From NCBI GenBank assembly GCA_902601705.1, contig CACKNV010000005.1, positions 1 to 64,000 on the forward strand: a DNA stretch of 64,000 nucleotides. The letters are read 5' to 3'. This stretch comes from an uncultured Pelagibacteraceae bacterium (lineage in GTDB: Bacteria; Pseudomonadota; Alphaproteobacteria; Pelagibacterales; Pelagibacteraceae). Both the position numbers and the translations under genes were made by a program. The notes under the pieces are model-generated. The model did no database searches, was not told the DNA's origin, and saw nothing but the letters and a program-made list of their open reading frames with translations. Positions 1 to 7,881 of this stretch are shown here, one piece after another (within the stretch, counting starts at the first letter, position 1; each line of letters begins with the position of its first letter).

Positions 1-415
1 TAAATATCTCCATTTAAAAGAAATTCCAAAATATAAATTTGACGTTATAATAATGAGAGGTGTTATTGAGCATATACCTGAATTTTATAAAGTATTGAAA
101 ACATTATTTAAATCTTTAAAGAAAAAAGGAATTTTTTTTATTACAGCAACACCAAATAATTTATGTTTACCTTACTTTAACAAACCTTCAAAATTTCATT
201 TAAATAATCTTAGACATATTTATCATTTTAACCATATTAATTTAGGATCTTTTTTTTTAAAAAATAATTTTTTAAATACTCAGATTATATTTCAATACCT
301 AGAAACACCGTATAAAAATTTAAATTCAAATTACCTCGATATGAAAACAACTCAAAAAAAATCACCTTCACATCCAGGAAACATGATGACTTTAGCTTTC
401 AAAAAGATGAAATAA
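1..415 (+). CDS. Class I SAM-dependent methyltransferase, C-terminal part (start outside window)
   Basis: The ORF track starts this at an internal ATG (53), but the same frame is open from base 2 with the sequence FDVIIMRGVIEHIP, so the gene begins before the window. The FDVI..GVIEHI stretch matches the post-motif (aspartate strand plus EH.P) of methyltransferase type 11/23 folds, and a following KKKGIFFITATPN segment looks like the next core strand. The SAM-binding glycine loop must lie upstream. It is the first gene of a + strand surface-glycan island and ends 20 nt before a GT2 glycosyltransferase, so a sugar or lipid-linked substrate is likely, but this is inference. Confidence 0.7.
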   Translation, partial: KYLHLKEIPKYKFDVIIMRGVIEHIPEFYKVLKTLFKSLKKKGIFFITATPNNLCLPYFNKPSKFHLNNLRHIYHFNHINLGSFFLKNNFLNTQIIFQYLETPYKNLNSNYLDMKTTQKKSPSHPGNMMTLAFKKMK

Positions 416-435
416 ACTTTTTAGTAAACTTTAGT

Positions 436-1335
436 ATGATTAAAGAAATAAGAGAAAACCCGCTGGTTTCAGTTTTATTAAATTGTTATAATGCTCAAGA
501 TACTATTTCAAAAGCTATTAAAAGTGTTTTAAGTCAAACTTATAAAAATATAGAATTAATAGTATGGGATGACGCATCTAAAGATAAAACTTTAGAAATT
601 GTCAAATCTTTCAAAGACGAAAGAGTCAAACTTTTTGAAAATAATTTTAATATTGGTCTTGGTAAAAGTAGATTGAGAGCAATTAAAGAATTGAATGGAG
701 AATTGATATCAATAATAGACGCGGATGACTTCTATGAAAATGAGAAAATTGAGAAACAAGTTTCTGTATTTCAAAAAAATCCAGAAGTATCTATTTGCGC
801 AACTTGGTCAAAAATATTTGATGAAAATTTTAAAAAATTGTATTTTTTTGAGAGTAATGCAACCTCTGAAATCATAAAAAAAAAATTAAAATTTGTTAAC
901 ATTATTCCACATTCTTCAATTATGTATCGAAAGAAAACTGCCATGGACGTAGGCTGGTATTCAATAAATTTAGATTATTCTCAAGATTATAATCTGACAT
1001 TAAAACTTATAAATAAAGGTGAAATTTTTGTAATTAAAGAATTTTTATCTAACATGGTAAGCGGTAAAAATAACATGTCCAATTCAAAAAAGATGGTTGA
1101 AACAGTTTTAAAAGAAAATATTCAAATTTTAGAAAATAACTTAAATATATTTGAAAATACAAAGGGTGATCAAAAAATAATTAATTCTCTTAGAAAATTA
1201 TATTTAATCAGATTAAACATTATAATGATAAAGAGAAATTTTTTTAAATCATTGTTAAATATTTCTAAGATTTTTTTTTCTGAGCCATCAATTATATTTA
1301 AAATAAATATGATTAAGTCGATTAAAAATACATAA
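436..1335 (+). CDS. Family 2 glycosyltransferase
   Basis: The 299-residue protein begins with a GT-A nucleotide-sugar binding domain: LVSVLLNCYNAQDTISKAI (about 10-28), the strand-turn WDDASKDKT (about 44-52) and a metal-binding DAD at residues 95-97. These are the hallmarks of GT2 enzymes that add sugars to lipid-linked or polysaccharide acceptors at the cytoplasmic face. There is no obvious membrane segment in the N-terminal catalytic part, and the C-terminal 70 residues are lysine- and isoleucine-rich with no recognisable domain. It lies in a co-directional run with methyltransferases and a sulfotransferase-like gene, consistent with synthesis of a decorated surface glycan. Donor and acceptor cannot be read from sequence. 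Confidence 0.88.
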   Translation: MIKEIRENPLVSVLLNCYNAQDTISKAIKSVLSQTYKNIELIVWDDASKDKTLEIVKSFKDERVKLFENNFNIGLGKSRLRAIKELNGELISIIDADDFYENEKIEKQVSVFQKNPEVSICATWSKIFDENFKKLYFFESNATSEIIKKKLKFVNIIPHSSIMYRKKTAMDVGWYSINLDYSQDYNLTLKLINKGEIFVIKEFLSNMVSGKNNMSNSKKMVETVLKENIQILENNLNIFENTKGDQKIINSLRKLYLIRLNIIMIKRNFFKSLLNISKIFFSEPSIIFKINMIKSIKNT

Positions 1336-1347
1336 ATATAAAAGATA

Positions 1348-2388
1348 ATGAAAATAACCTTAATTGTAACAACAGGTAGAACTGGGAGTGATTATTTACA
1401 AAGATGTTTGGATGGTTTGAATGGATTAATTGTCTTCACAGACAAATTTAACTATCATCAGTTCTTTGAAAACAAAAATCAAAAGATAAATTCAGAAATT
1501 CTATTAAAAAGATTTTTAGAAAAATACTCATATTTATTTAAAGAAATAAAAATAGAAAATATTAAGATAAAATTTTCGATAAAAAAATTTAAAAAATATT
1601 TTATGCAATTATCAAAAAATAAGCCAATGAATAGAAAACAGTTTTTTTTATTACTTTATAAATCTTATCACTTAACTTGTGGGAAAAAGTTATCAAAAGT
1701 AAAAAATATTATACATCATTCTCACGGAGTAAATAATACTATTCAAACCTTAAAGGATTTCCCCAATGCAAAAATATTAATTACTGTTAGACATCCTTTA
1801 ATGAATTTAAAATCTGGTTTATACAATTGGTTTAGATATAAAAAATCTATAATATCGATGAAACGAGTTTTCTTTTATGTTTATAGAATAAGACAAGATT
1901 TAAAATATTTAAATTCATTAAAAAATAGAAAATTTTTTATTAAACTCGAAGAAGCCAATAATAAAGCTGTTAAAAAAAAACTTTGCAATTTTTTAAATAT
2001 TAAATACCAAAAAAAAATTTATAAAGCTTCAATTCTAGGAAAACCGTGGATTGGAGATAAGGTATCCTCAAAAAATTCTTTACAGGGAAGATATATAAAT
2101 CCTGGAGATGCTAAAGACGTGTTTAAATTTTTTGAGAAAAGAGAGGTAAAGTTGCTTAATCACATTTTTATAGATTATAAAAAATTTGGATATAGCTTAA
2201 AAACAACTAGTAGTATAAATTTTTTTATTACTATGTTTTATCTATGTTCATTTGAAAAATATACTTTTAAAAATGCAAAAAAAAAATTTTTTTTTAGTAA
2301 TATTTTATATTTATTTTTGAGATATATTTTTTTTATTTTAATTTTGTTTAAATTAGACAAGCTGTTAAAAAAAATTCATTTAACCTAA
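1348..2388 (+). CDS. Sulfotransferase-like protein
   Basis: The N-terminus MKITLIVTTGRTGSDYL fits the 5'-phosphosulfate-binding loop of PAPS-dependent sulfotransferases (TGRTGS at about 9-14), and ILITVRHPLMNLKSG (about 143-157) fits the 3'-phosphate motif with conserved R148 and S156. The length (346 residues) is usual for bacterial carbohydrate sulfotransferases. The last 60 residues are strongly hydrophobic and aromatic (LYLFLRYIFFILILF) and may form a membrane anchor, which is less common. The position within the glycan island suggests sulfation of a surface sugar; the substrate is unknown. A different P-loop role cannot be excluded. Confidence 0.72.
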   Translation: MKITLIVTTGRTGSDYLQRCLDGLNGLIVFTDKFNYHQFFENKNQKINSEILLKRFLEKYSYLFKEIKIENIKIKFSIKKFKKYFMQLSKNKPMNRKQFFLLLYKSYHLTCGKKLSKVKNIIHHSHGVNNTIQTLKDFPNAKILITVRHPLMNLKSGLYNWFRYKKSIISMKRVFFYVYRIRQDLKYLNSLKNRKFFIKLEEANNKAVKKKLCNFLNIKYQKKIYKASILGKPWIGDKVSSKNSLQGRYINPGDAKDVFKFFEKREVKLLNHIFIDYKKFGYSLKTTSSINFFITMFYLCSFEKYTFKNAKKKFFFSNILYLFLRYIFFILILFKLDKLLKKIHLT

Positions 2389-2392
2389 GTTT

Positions 2393-3163
2393 ATGAAAAA
2401 AGTTATTAAAAAATTATTTGAAATTCTAGGCTACACGATTTCTAAGAAAAGTGATGAGAGAGAGGTAAAAATTTTATCACTTGATGAAATCTATAGTCAA
2501 AAAATAAAATCTTCGCCGTTAATTTTTGATATTGGGGCTAATAATGGGCAGTCAATTAAAAGGTTTCAAAAATTATTTGATCAACCCGTCATACACGCGT
2601 TTGAACCAAATATTAGAGAATTCAAGAAATTAGAAAAAAATTTTTCAAAAAATAATAATATTCAATTAAATAATATTGGAATTGGGGACAAAGAAGAAAT
2701 AAAAGAATTAAATGTAGCAGCACATTCTGAAAATTCATCATTTGTTAAACCAACGTTAAATACAAAGTGGATTGAATTAAGGAGTGAACAAGCAAAAATT
2801 GAACAAAGCCAATATATTTTGTCAAAAGAAAAAGTTAAAATTGATACTATTGATAATTACTGCTTAAAAAATAAAATTAAACACATAGATATTTTAAAAA
2901 TAGACACCCAACTTTATGAAGATAAAGTTTTGGAAGGTTGCAAAAATATTATAGATAATCAATTGGTTGATGCTATTGAACTTGAGATAGTTTTTAGTAA
3001 AGTATATGAAAAATACTTCTCATTTAGTGACATTGAAAAATACCTAGTTCCTAAAAATTATAGATTTTCAGCGATACAAACTCATAACAACAACCTTTTT
3101 TCAGGGTCAATATTTTTTGCTGTAGCTCTATATTTAAATAAAAAAAAATTTAATTTAGATTAG
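2393..3163 (+). CDS. FkbM family methyltransferase
   Basis: This 256-residue protein has a SAM-binding loop PLIFDIGANNGQS (about 42-54), an acidic strand end HAFEPN, and the FkbM signature DILKIDTQ followed by VLEG. FkbM enzymes O-methylate sugars or polyketides in the cytoplasm. It starts 4 nt after the sulfotransferase-like gene and ends 7 nt before the next methyltransferase, so one transcript is likely. A second FkbM protein sits in the other glycan cassette (37965-38909), with only motif-level similarity visible by eye. Confidence in family is high; the substrate is not predictable. Confidence 0.87.
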   Translation: MKKVIKKLFEILGYTISKKSDEREVKILSLDEIYSQKIKSSPLIFDIGANNGQSIKRFQKLFDQPVIHAFEPNIREFKKLEKNFSKNNNIQLNNIGIGDKEEIKELNVAAHSENSSFVKPTLNTKWIELRSEQAKIEQSQYILSKEKVKIDTIDNYCLKNKIKHIDILKIDTQLYEDKVLEGCKNIIDNQLVDAIELEIVFSKVYEKYFSFSDIEKYLVPKNYRFSAIQTHNNNLFSGSIFFAVALYLNKKKFNLD

Positions 3164-3170
3164 TTTACTA

Positions 3171-3992
3171 ATGATAAATTCAATTATCTATAATTTAAAA
3201 ACTCCACATAAAATTCCTATTAAAATCTTTAAAAAGATAAAGTATATAATTGATAGATTAAATTATGATCAGAAAAAGTATGAAAATGAACAAAATATTA
3301 AATTTTCTAATCTGAGTTTAGATAGATTAAAAGGTCTAGAAAAATTAAAAAAAATCAAATCAAAATTAAATTTTTTAAATAGAGATATGTCTTCTGAACA
3401 TGAAGTTTTGTTTTCATCAATTTCTTTATTAAACAATACAAAAATCTCGAAAATTTTAGAAATTGGTACTTACGATGGAGCCAACGCTTATTTACTATCA
3501 CAAATTTTCCATAATGCTGAAATAGAAACAATTGATTTAAGTAAAAGTGATGATGATTTTAAAAATTTCTATAACAGAAAAAATAATTTAGATACATTTG
3601 TGAAAAATAGAAATACCTTAATTGCAAAAAGTGATAAGATAAATTTTATCGAGATGAATTCAATTGAATTAACAAAAAAAGACAAGCAAAAATATGATTT
3701 AATTTGGGTAGATGGTGCTCATGGCTACCCTGTTGCTTGTATTGACTTAGTAAACTCTATAAAACTTCTTAATGATGATGGCTTTATATTAGTTGATGAT
3801 ATTATATTGTCTAATACTGATAATGATAGAATGTATTTTTCAAGCGCTGGTTATGATACCTTAAAAGAGCTTAAAAAAAGCTTGGTAATCGATTTTCATT
3901 TAATTTTTAAAAGATTGGATGCCAATAGTAATTGCGATAAATCACAAATAAAATACATAGCTTTTGTAAAAAAAAGAAAAAAAGGATTATAA
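3171..3992 (+). CDS. Class I SAM-dependent methyltransferase (Methyltransf_24/CmcI-like)
   Basis: The protein has 273 residues with a long charged N-terminal helix region, then the SAM loop ILEIGTYDGANAY (about 95-107), the acidic residue strand IETIDLS, and YDLIWVDGAHGY followed by LNDDGFILVDDI. The WVDGAH.Y..V..D arrangement is characteristic of methyltransferases of the type 24 group often found in cephamycin-like and surface-sugar clusters. No signal peptide. It is the third methyltransferase of the island and is spaced 7 nt from its predecessor. Probable O-methylation of a glycan; inference from context only. Confidence 0.8.
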   Translation: MINSIIYNLKTPHKIPIKIFKKIKYIIDRLNYDQKKYENEQNIKFSNLSLDRLKGLEKLKKIKSKLNFLNRDMSSEHEVLFSSISLLNNTKISKILEIGTYDGANAYLLSQIFHNAEIETIDLSKSDDDFKNFYNRKNNLDTFVKNRNTLIAKSDKINFIEMNSIELTKKDKQKYDLIWVDGAHGYPVACIDLVNSIKLLNDDGFILVDDIILSNTDNDRMYFSSAGYDTLKELKKSLVIDFHLIFKRLDANSNCDKSQIKYIAFVKKRKKGL

Positions 3993-4005
3993 TTATTAAT
4001 AAATT

Positions 4006-4767
4006 ATGAATTATTTTTTTGGAGTAAATAATAATATTTTTAAGTCGGAAATTCAAATACCTAGATTTAGAAATAGATCTTTGAAAACTTCTAATTTAAA
4101 ATTATTTAAATCTTTTCCTCAAAATAATAAATGGATTATAGAAGAAGTAAAAGAAGATCTATCAAATAAATATTTTTATTTACTTAAAAAAGATGATGTC
4201 ACTAATAAGGATATATTTTTTCTTGCTGACAAAAAAATTCTAGCTAGTTTTAATAACTTAAAATTAGAACATTTAAATGACTTCACAGAAACTCTTCCTG
4301 CTTATAGATCTAATTTAAAAATTTTTATTGAAGAGGGTGGATTTTCATCGTATCAGTCTGAGTACCCTCATTCAATGACCACAAAAAAAGGCTCAATACT
4401 TAGCGCTATAAATTCTCTTGCAAACACAAATGCTGATAATAATTTCATAATAATTAAAAATATATTTGTTGATCCAATAGAGGATAAATTTAAAGCTTAT
4501 ATTGTAAATTGTAATTCAAAAAAAATAGAGGAAGAATATGAAATAACTACAAACTATACCAATTTAATTGAAATCAATAAAAAATTAATAAAGCATGATA
4601 ATTTTTTATATACAAAAGGTTTCTTAGGAGTTCCAATTTATATCTCAACAAAAAATAAATTTGTTTCTTGTGAACATACTCATCCCCCGCATGAATACAT
4701 TCTGAGTAATAATAAATTTAAAAAAATAAAAGAATTAAAAGACGAAATTAATGAAATTATTAAATAA
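4006..4767 (+). CDS. Unidentified island protein A (253 aa)
   Basis: I do not recognise this protein. It has no signal peptide or membrane segment and no nucleotide or SAM loop. Visible blocks are an aromatic/glycine segment IEEGGFSSYQSEYPHSMT (about 107-124), a KGSILSAINSLAN helix, alternating strands with a beta-sandwich look (FKAYIVNC, EEEYEITT), and near the C-terminus GFLGVPIYIS followed by CEHTHPPHEY, whose clustered Cys/His/Glu could bind a metal. It overlaps the next gene by 17 nt, so the two are translationally linked. Its place after methyltransferases suggests a role with a surface glycan or protein, but no function can be assigned. Confidence 0.75.
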   Translation: MNYFFGVNNNIFKSEIQIPRFRNRSLKTSNLKLFKSFPQNNKWIIEEVKEDLSNKYFYLLKKDDVTNKDIFFLADKKILASFNNLKLEHLNDFTETLPAYRSNLKIFIEEGGFSSYQSEYPHSMTTKKGSILSAINSLANTNADNNFIIIKNIFVDPIEDKFKAYIVNCNSKKIEEEYEITTNYTNLIEINKKLIKHDNFLYTKGFLGVPIYISTKNKFVSCEHTHPPHEYILSNNKFKKIKELKDEINEIIK

Positions 4768-5518
4768 AATTAATATAAACTCACAATTATTTAAATTATT
4801 AAGAAACAAATTAAATATTAAACCTGTACCTTTCTCAGATTTCAATAACGTTAATTCTGTTTCAGTAAGTGATGCTTTCCTTTGGAGAACGGATAATGGA
4901 TTTACAACAAAATTTAAATATTCTGATATTTTAAATCTTTTTTTTAAAATAAAAAACTCATGGGTTGAGATACATTTTTTTTCAAAAAATAATAAATTTA
5001 TAAAAAAAGAAAAGTTTTATAATTTAAATCTTTCAAATGAATTAATCATTAATTCTAAATATTTAAATATTGAGGATTTTGGCTCTTTCTACATTTACCA
5101 TTATTCTAATAAGAAAATGGAAGAAAAAAATGTAATAAGTAATAGGTGTTATTTAGGATTTTCCCATAAAAATAATTTATATTCTTTTGTACATGGAAAC
5201 ACTCTTGCAAAGTTTACTGAAATTTTTCCTTCAAATAAAATTGAAACAGATATCGTACAAACAACAGCTTTTCAAAATAATAATTATACTATACAAAAAT
5301 ATTTTGATAATTTTGATAAAACTGAGTTATTTTTTACAAACCCGACATCTAAAAAAATTTATTTTTCAATAGAGGACAAAAGCTATTCTTTAAGCCCAGG
5401 TTGTACAAAATTATTGTCAATAAATGACAAAATTATAACAATAAGATCAAACTGTTTATTCTTAAGACCAACTGTTTTTAGTTATAAAAATAATTATTAT
5501 GACGTCCACCATAGTTAG
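4751..5518 (+). CDS. Unidentified island protein B (255 aa)
   Basis: I do not recognise this protein. It starts inside the last codons of the preceding gene (17 nt overlap). It is rich in Asn, Lys, Phe and Tyr, with many short predicted beta strands: RTDNGFTTKFKYSD, SWVEIHFFS, GSFYIYHYS and a YLGF..KNNLYSFVHGN block. The C-terminal segment TELFFTNPTSKKIYFSI followed by LRPTVFSYKNNYYDVHH resembles a small jelly-roll or Ig-like sandwich ending in a paired histidine. There is no signal peptide. It is the last protein gene before tRNA-Val. Together with gene A it may form a two-component module; function unknown. Confidence 0.72.
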   Translation: MKLLNKININSQLFKLLRNKLNIKPVPFSDFNNVNSVSVSDAFLWRTDNGFTTKFKYSDILNLFFKIKNSWVEIHFFSKNNKFIKKEKFYNLNLSNELIINSKYLNIEDFGSFYIYHYSNKKMEEKNVISNRCYLGFSHKNNLYSFVHGNTLAKFTEIFPSNKIETDIVQTTAFQNNNYTIQKYFDNFDKTELFFTNPTSKKIYFSIEDKSYSLSPGCTKLLSINDKIITIRSNCLFLRPTVFSYKNNYYDVHHS

Positions 5519-5542
5519 TATTTTAATGACAAAAATGATTTT

Positions 5543-5617
5543 GGGCGTGTAGTTCAGTGGTAGAACGCTACGTTGACATCGTAGAGGTCATAAGTTCAAT
5601 TCTTATCACGCCCACCA
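5543..5617 (+). tRNA. tRNA-Val (anticodon GAC)
   Basis: A full cloverleaf is visible: acceptor GGGCGTG pairs with CACGCCC, the anticodon stem CTACG/CGTAG encloses the loop TTGACAT with anticodon GAC, and the T arm has TTCAATT. Discriminator A and an encoded CCA (5615-5617) follow. It reads GUC and GUU valine codons. It lies 25 nt after the glycan island and upstream of the 5S rRNA, which fits an interrupted ribosomal RNA locus. Confidence 0.95.
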
Positions 5618-5674
5618 GAAATTTGCGTCAAAAGTTGTTATTACAATTAAAGATGATATTATTAAATAAACTAA

Positions 5675-5968
5675 ATGACTGATAAAATAAAAGTTGTTAT
5701 TGCTAATTTAAAACCATTAGATGAAAAATTTGATGATTTAATTAAATTACTTAAAAAAAAACTCCCTGAAGCAAGAGATGTAGACGGATGCAAATCTATG
5801 AACGCATGTATTGATCATAAAACAAAATCAATTATTCTGTACGAGGTATGGATTACGGAAGAAGCTCATAAAAAGTACGTCGAGTGGAGAAAAAAAACTG
5901 GTGTTCACGATATGATTAGCGACTATCTAAAAGATAGATCTTTTTCGTACTATACGTATCTTGTATAA
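5675..5968 (+). CDS. Antibiotic biosynthesis monooxygenase (ABM)-fold protein
   Basis: This 97-residue protein has the ferredoxin-like dimeric alpha/beta pattern of ABM/YgiN proteins: an initial strand KIKVVIANLKP, a helix LIKLLKKKLPEARDVDGC, a strand ACIDHKTKSIILYEVW and a C-terminal amphipathic helix EEAHKKYVEWRKKTG. The YEVW.TEEAHK..E motif is typical of the family. Members include quinol monooxygenases and heme-related enzymes, but many have no known substrate. It stands alone between tRNA-Val and 5S rRNA. Function beyond the fold is not assigned. Confidence 0.8.
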   Translation: MTDKIKVVIANLKPLDEKFDDLIKLLKKKLPEARDVDGCKSMNACIDHKTKSIILYEVWITEEAHKKYVEWRKKTGVHDMISDYLKDRSFSYYTYLV

Positions 5969-6087
5969 ATTTTTGAAAGTTTTTGAAGATTGTAATATTT
6001 GCTGCTTAATAAGAAAATATAGAAAATTTCTTCCCCCATTAACTTTTTTTAGAGTTTACTTTTGTATTTAAAAATCATATAAAACCA
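5969..6087. other. Intergenic spacer before 5S rRNA
   Basis: This 119-nt AT-rich spacer separates the ABM-fold gene from 5S rRNA. I see no ORF, no strong hairpin and no convincing sigma-70 promoter. If the 5S is processed from a longer ribosomal transcript, the processing stem would have to lie here, but I cannot identify it. Confidence 0.4.
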
Positions 6088-6205
<118 letters not shown>

Positions 6206-6215
6206 TAAAAAATTT

Positions 6216-6341
6216 ATGAAAATAGCTAGCTCATTAAAATCGCTAAAAAAAAGAGACCTTAACTCAAAATTAGTTAAACGAAGAGGAAAGCTATACGTAA
6301 TTAATAAAAAAAATCCTAAGTTTAAAGCTCGTCAAGGTTAA
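6216..6341 (+). CDS. rpmJ: 50S ribosomal protein L36
   Basis: This 41-codon gene is missing from the ORF track because it is short. The product begins [14 protein letters not shown] and ends [15 protein letters not shown], matching the alphaproteobacterial L36 with its typical [17 protein letters not shown] tail. It lacks the CxxC...CxxxH zinc site, as the alphaproteobacterial form does. It starts 10 nt after 5S rRNA and ends 2 nt before the next small gene. Confidence 0.92.
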   Translation: MKIASSLKSLKKRDLNSKLVKRRGKLYVINKKNPKFKARQG

Positions 6342-6343
6342 GT

Positions 6344-6454
6344 ATGAGCGATAATGATTTCAAAAAAACATACAATGGTTTCACCAAATTTGTGTTATGG
6401 GGAACAATTGCAGTTATTGCAATATTAGTGATATTAGCAATAACGTTACTTTAA
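6344..6454 (+). CDS. Small membrane protein, aa3-type cytochrome c oxidase subunit IV-like
   Basis: This 36-residue ORF (MSDNDFKKTYNGF...) consists of a short polar N-terminus and one membrane helix (VLWGTIAVIAILVILAITLL). The F...F.....G.I..I pattern and the location immediately upstream of pntAA fit the small bacterial aa3 oxidase subunit IV (COX4_pro_2), which in other alphaproteobacteria is commonly encoded next to the transhydrogenase. It is shorter than the usual 45-60 residues. Too short for the ORF track. An unrelated single-pass protein remains possible. Confidence 0.65.
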   Translation: MSDNDFKKTYNGFTKFVLWGTIAVIAILVILAITLL

Positions 6455-6472
6455 AATCAAAAATAAATAATA

Positions 6473-7567
6473 ATGATAGTCGGTTCAATTAAAGAAAATA
6501 CAACATTTGAAAAAAGAGTTTCTTTGACCCCTGAGTCAGCCAAAAATATAATTGGACTTGGATTGAAAGTATGTGTTGAAAAAGGATATGCAATTCACCT
6601 CGGAATTGCTGACGACGAATATAAAGATATCGGAGTTGAAATAAAAGAGACACCAAAGGAGGTATTTAGCATAAGTGATCTGATTACAAAAGTAAATTGT
6701 CCTTCAGAAGATGAAATTGGAATTCTGAAAGAAAATACAATTTTAATTGGTATGCTCAATCCATCAAAAAATAAAAACCAAATTGATAAAATTATTAATA
6801 AAAAAATTAAATCTTTTTCCTTAGAATTATTACCAAGAATTACAAGAGCTCAATCAATGGATGTTTTATCTTCCCAATCTAATTTAGCTGGATATAGGGC
6901 CGTAGTAGATTGTGTTGCAGAATTTGAGAAAGCTGTGCCTATGATGATGACAGCTGCAGGAACTGTACCAGCAGCTAAAGTTTTAGTCATCGGTGCGGGT
7001 GTAGCAGGTTTACAAGCTATCGCTACTGCTAAAAGATTAGGTGCAATTGTATCAGCAACAGATGTTAGAGCTGCATCTAAAGAGCAAGTAGAAAGCTTAG
7101 GTGGAAAATTTTTAACAGTTGAACAAAATGAAGATATGGAAACTGCTGGTGGATACGCAAAAGAAACATCAGATGAATATAAAAAAAAGCAAGCCGAAAT
7201 GATGAAAGAAGCCCTTAAAAAAAATGATATCGTAATATGCACTGCATTAATTCCTGGAAAACCTGCTCCAAGAATATTAACTGAAGAATTAGTTAAACTT
7301 ATGAAACCCGGGTCTATTGTTTATGATTTAGCAGCAGAACAAGGGGGAAACTCCGCATTTTCGGAAGCGGGCAAAATTAATTCAGTTGATGGGATAAAAA
7401 TTATAGGTGTTAAAAGTTTAATGAATAGCTTACCACTTACCGCTTCAAACCTATATGCTAAAAATTTATTTAGTTTCATACGTAACTTGTATAGTAAAGA
7501 GAAGAAAGATTTTAATATTAATTTAGAAGACGAAATAATAGAGAAGTCATTAATTAAAAAAGTTTAA
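6473..7567 (+). CDS. pntAA: NAD(P) transhydrogenase subunit alpha, part 1 (domain I)
   Basis: The 364-residue protein is the NAD(H)-binding soluble domain of proton-translocating transhydrogenase. It has the AlaDH/PNT N-terminal module (VGSIKENTTFEKRVSLTPES), the conserved RITRAQSMDVLSSQSNLAGY segment, a Rossmann loop VLVIGAGVAGLQAIATA (about 171-187) and the mobile-loop region ending PGSIVYDLAAEQGGN. The alpha subunit is split into two polypeptides, as in Rhodospirillum, and the next gene starts 2 nt downstream. The complex uses the proton gradient to make NADPH from NADH, which could couple to proteorhodopsin-driven gradients in this organism (inference). Confidence 0.96.
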   Translation: MIVGSIKENTTFEKRVSLTPESAKNIIGLGLKVCVEKGYAIHLGIADDEYKDIGVEIKETPKEVFSISDLITKVNCPSEDEIGILKENTILIGMLNPSKNKNQIDKIINKKIKSFSLELLPRITRAQSMDVLSSQSNLAGYRAVVDCVAEFEKAVPMMMTAAGTVPAAKVLVIGAGVAGLQAIATAKRLGAIVSATDVRAASKEQVESLGGKFLTVEQNEDMETAGGYAKETSDEYKKKQAEMMKEALKKNDIVICTALIPGKPAPRILTEELVKLMKPGSIVYDLAAEQGGNSAFSEAGKINSVDGIKIIGVKSLMNSLPLTASNLYAKNLFSFIRNLYSKEKKDFNINLEDEIIEKSLIKKV

Positions 7568-7569
7568 CT

Positions 7570-7881
7570 ATGGAAATAGATCCTTTTATATTTAGATTAA
7601 GTATTTTTATTTTATCAATTTTTATTGGTTATTATGTCGTATGGAGTGTCACTCCATCTCTTCATACCCCACTGATGTCAGTTACTAATGCTATTTCATC
7701 AGTCATTATTGTAGGTGCGATCATTGCAGCTTTAGCAGGAACTTCTGAGAGTATTTTTAATACTTCAAGTATTTTTGGATTTATAGCTATAATATTAGCA
7801 GCGATAAATATTTTTGGGGGATTCTTGGTAACTCAAAGAATGCTTCAAATGTACAAAAAAAAGAAAGATAAAAAGAAATGA
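7570..7881 (+). CDS. pntAB: NAD(P) transhydrogenase subunit alpha, part 2 (membrane domain)
   Basis: A 103-residue protein with three to four membrane helices (FRLSIFILSIFIGYYVVW, VTNAISSVIIVGAIIAALAG, FGFIAIILAAINIFGGFLV) and the invariant TPSLHTPLMSVTNAIS loop. This is the membrane part of the alpha subunit that is fused to domain I in E. coli but encoded separately here. A basic C-terminal tail (MYKKKKDKKK) ends 4 nt inside pntB, so translation of the two is coupled. Confidence 0.95.
   Translation: MEIDPFIFRLSIFILSIFIGYYVVWSVTPSLHTPLMSVTNAISSVIIVGAIIAALAGTSESIFNTSSIFGFIAIILAAINIFGGFLVTQRMLQMYKKKKDKKK

Noticed and set aside
53-415. Complete 120-aa methyltransferase starting at ATG 53
   Set aside because: The frame is open upstream to the window edge and contains the preceding core strand (KFDVII), so the gene is truncated by the window.
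6850-7242. 130-aa ORF on the - strand inside pntAA
   Set aside because: It is a shadow of a strongly conserved gene; its Ser/Ala/Pro-rich sequence has no recognisable motif.
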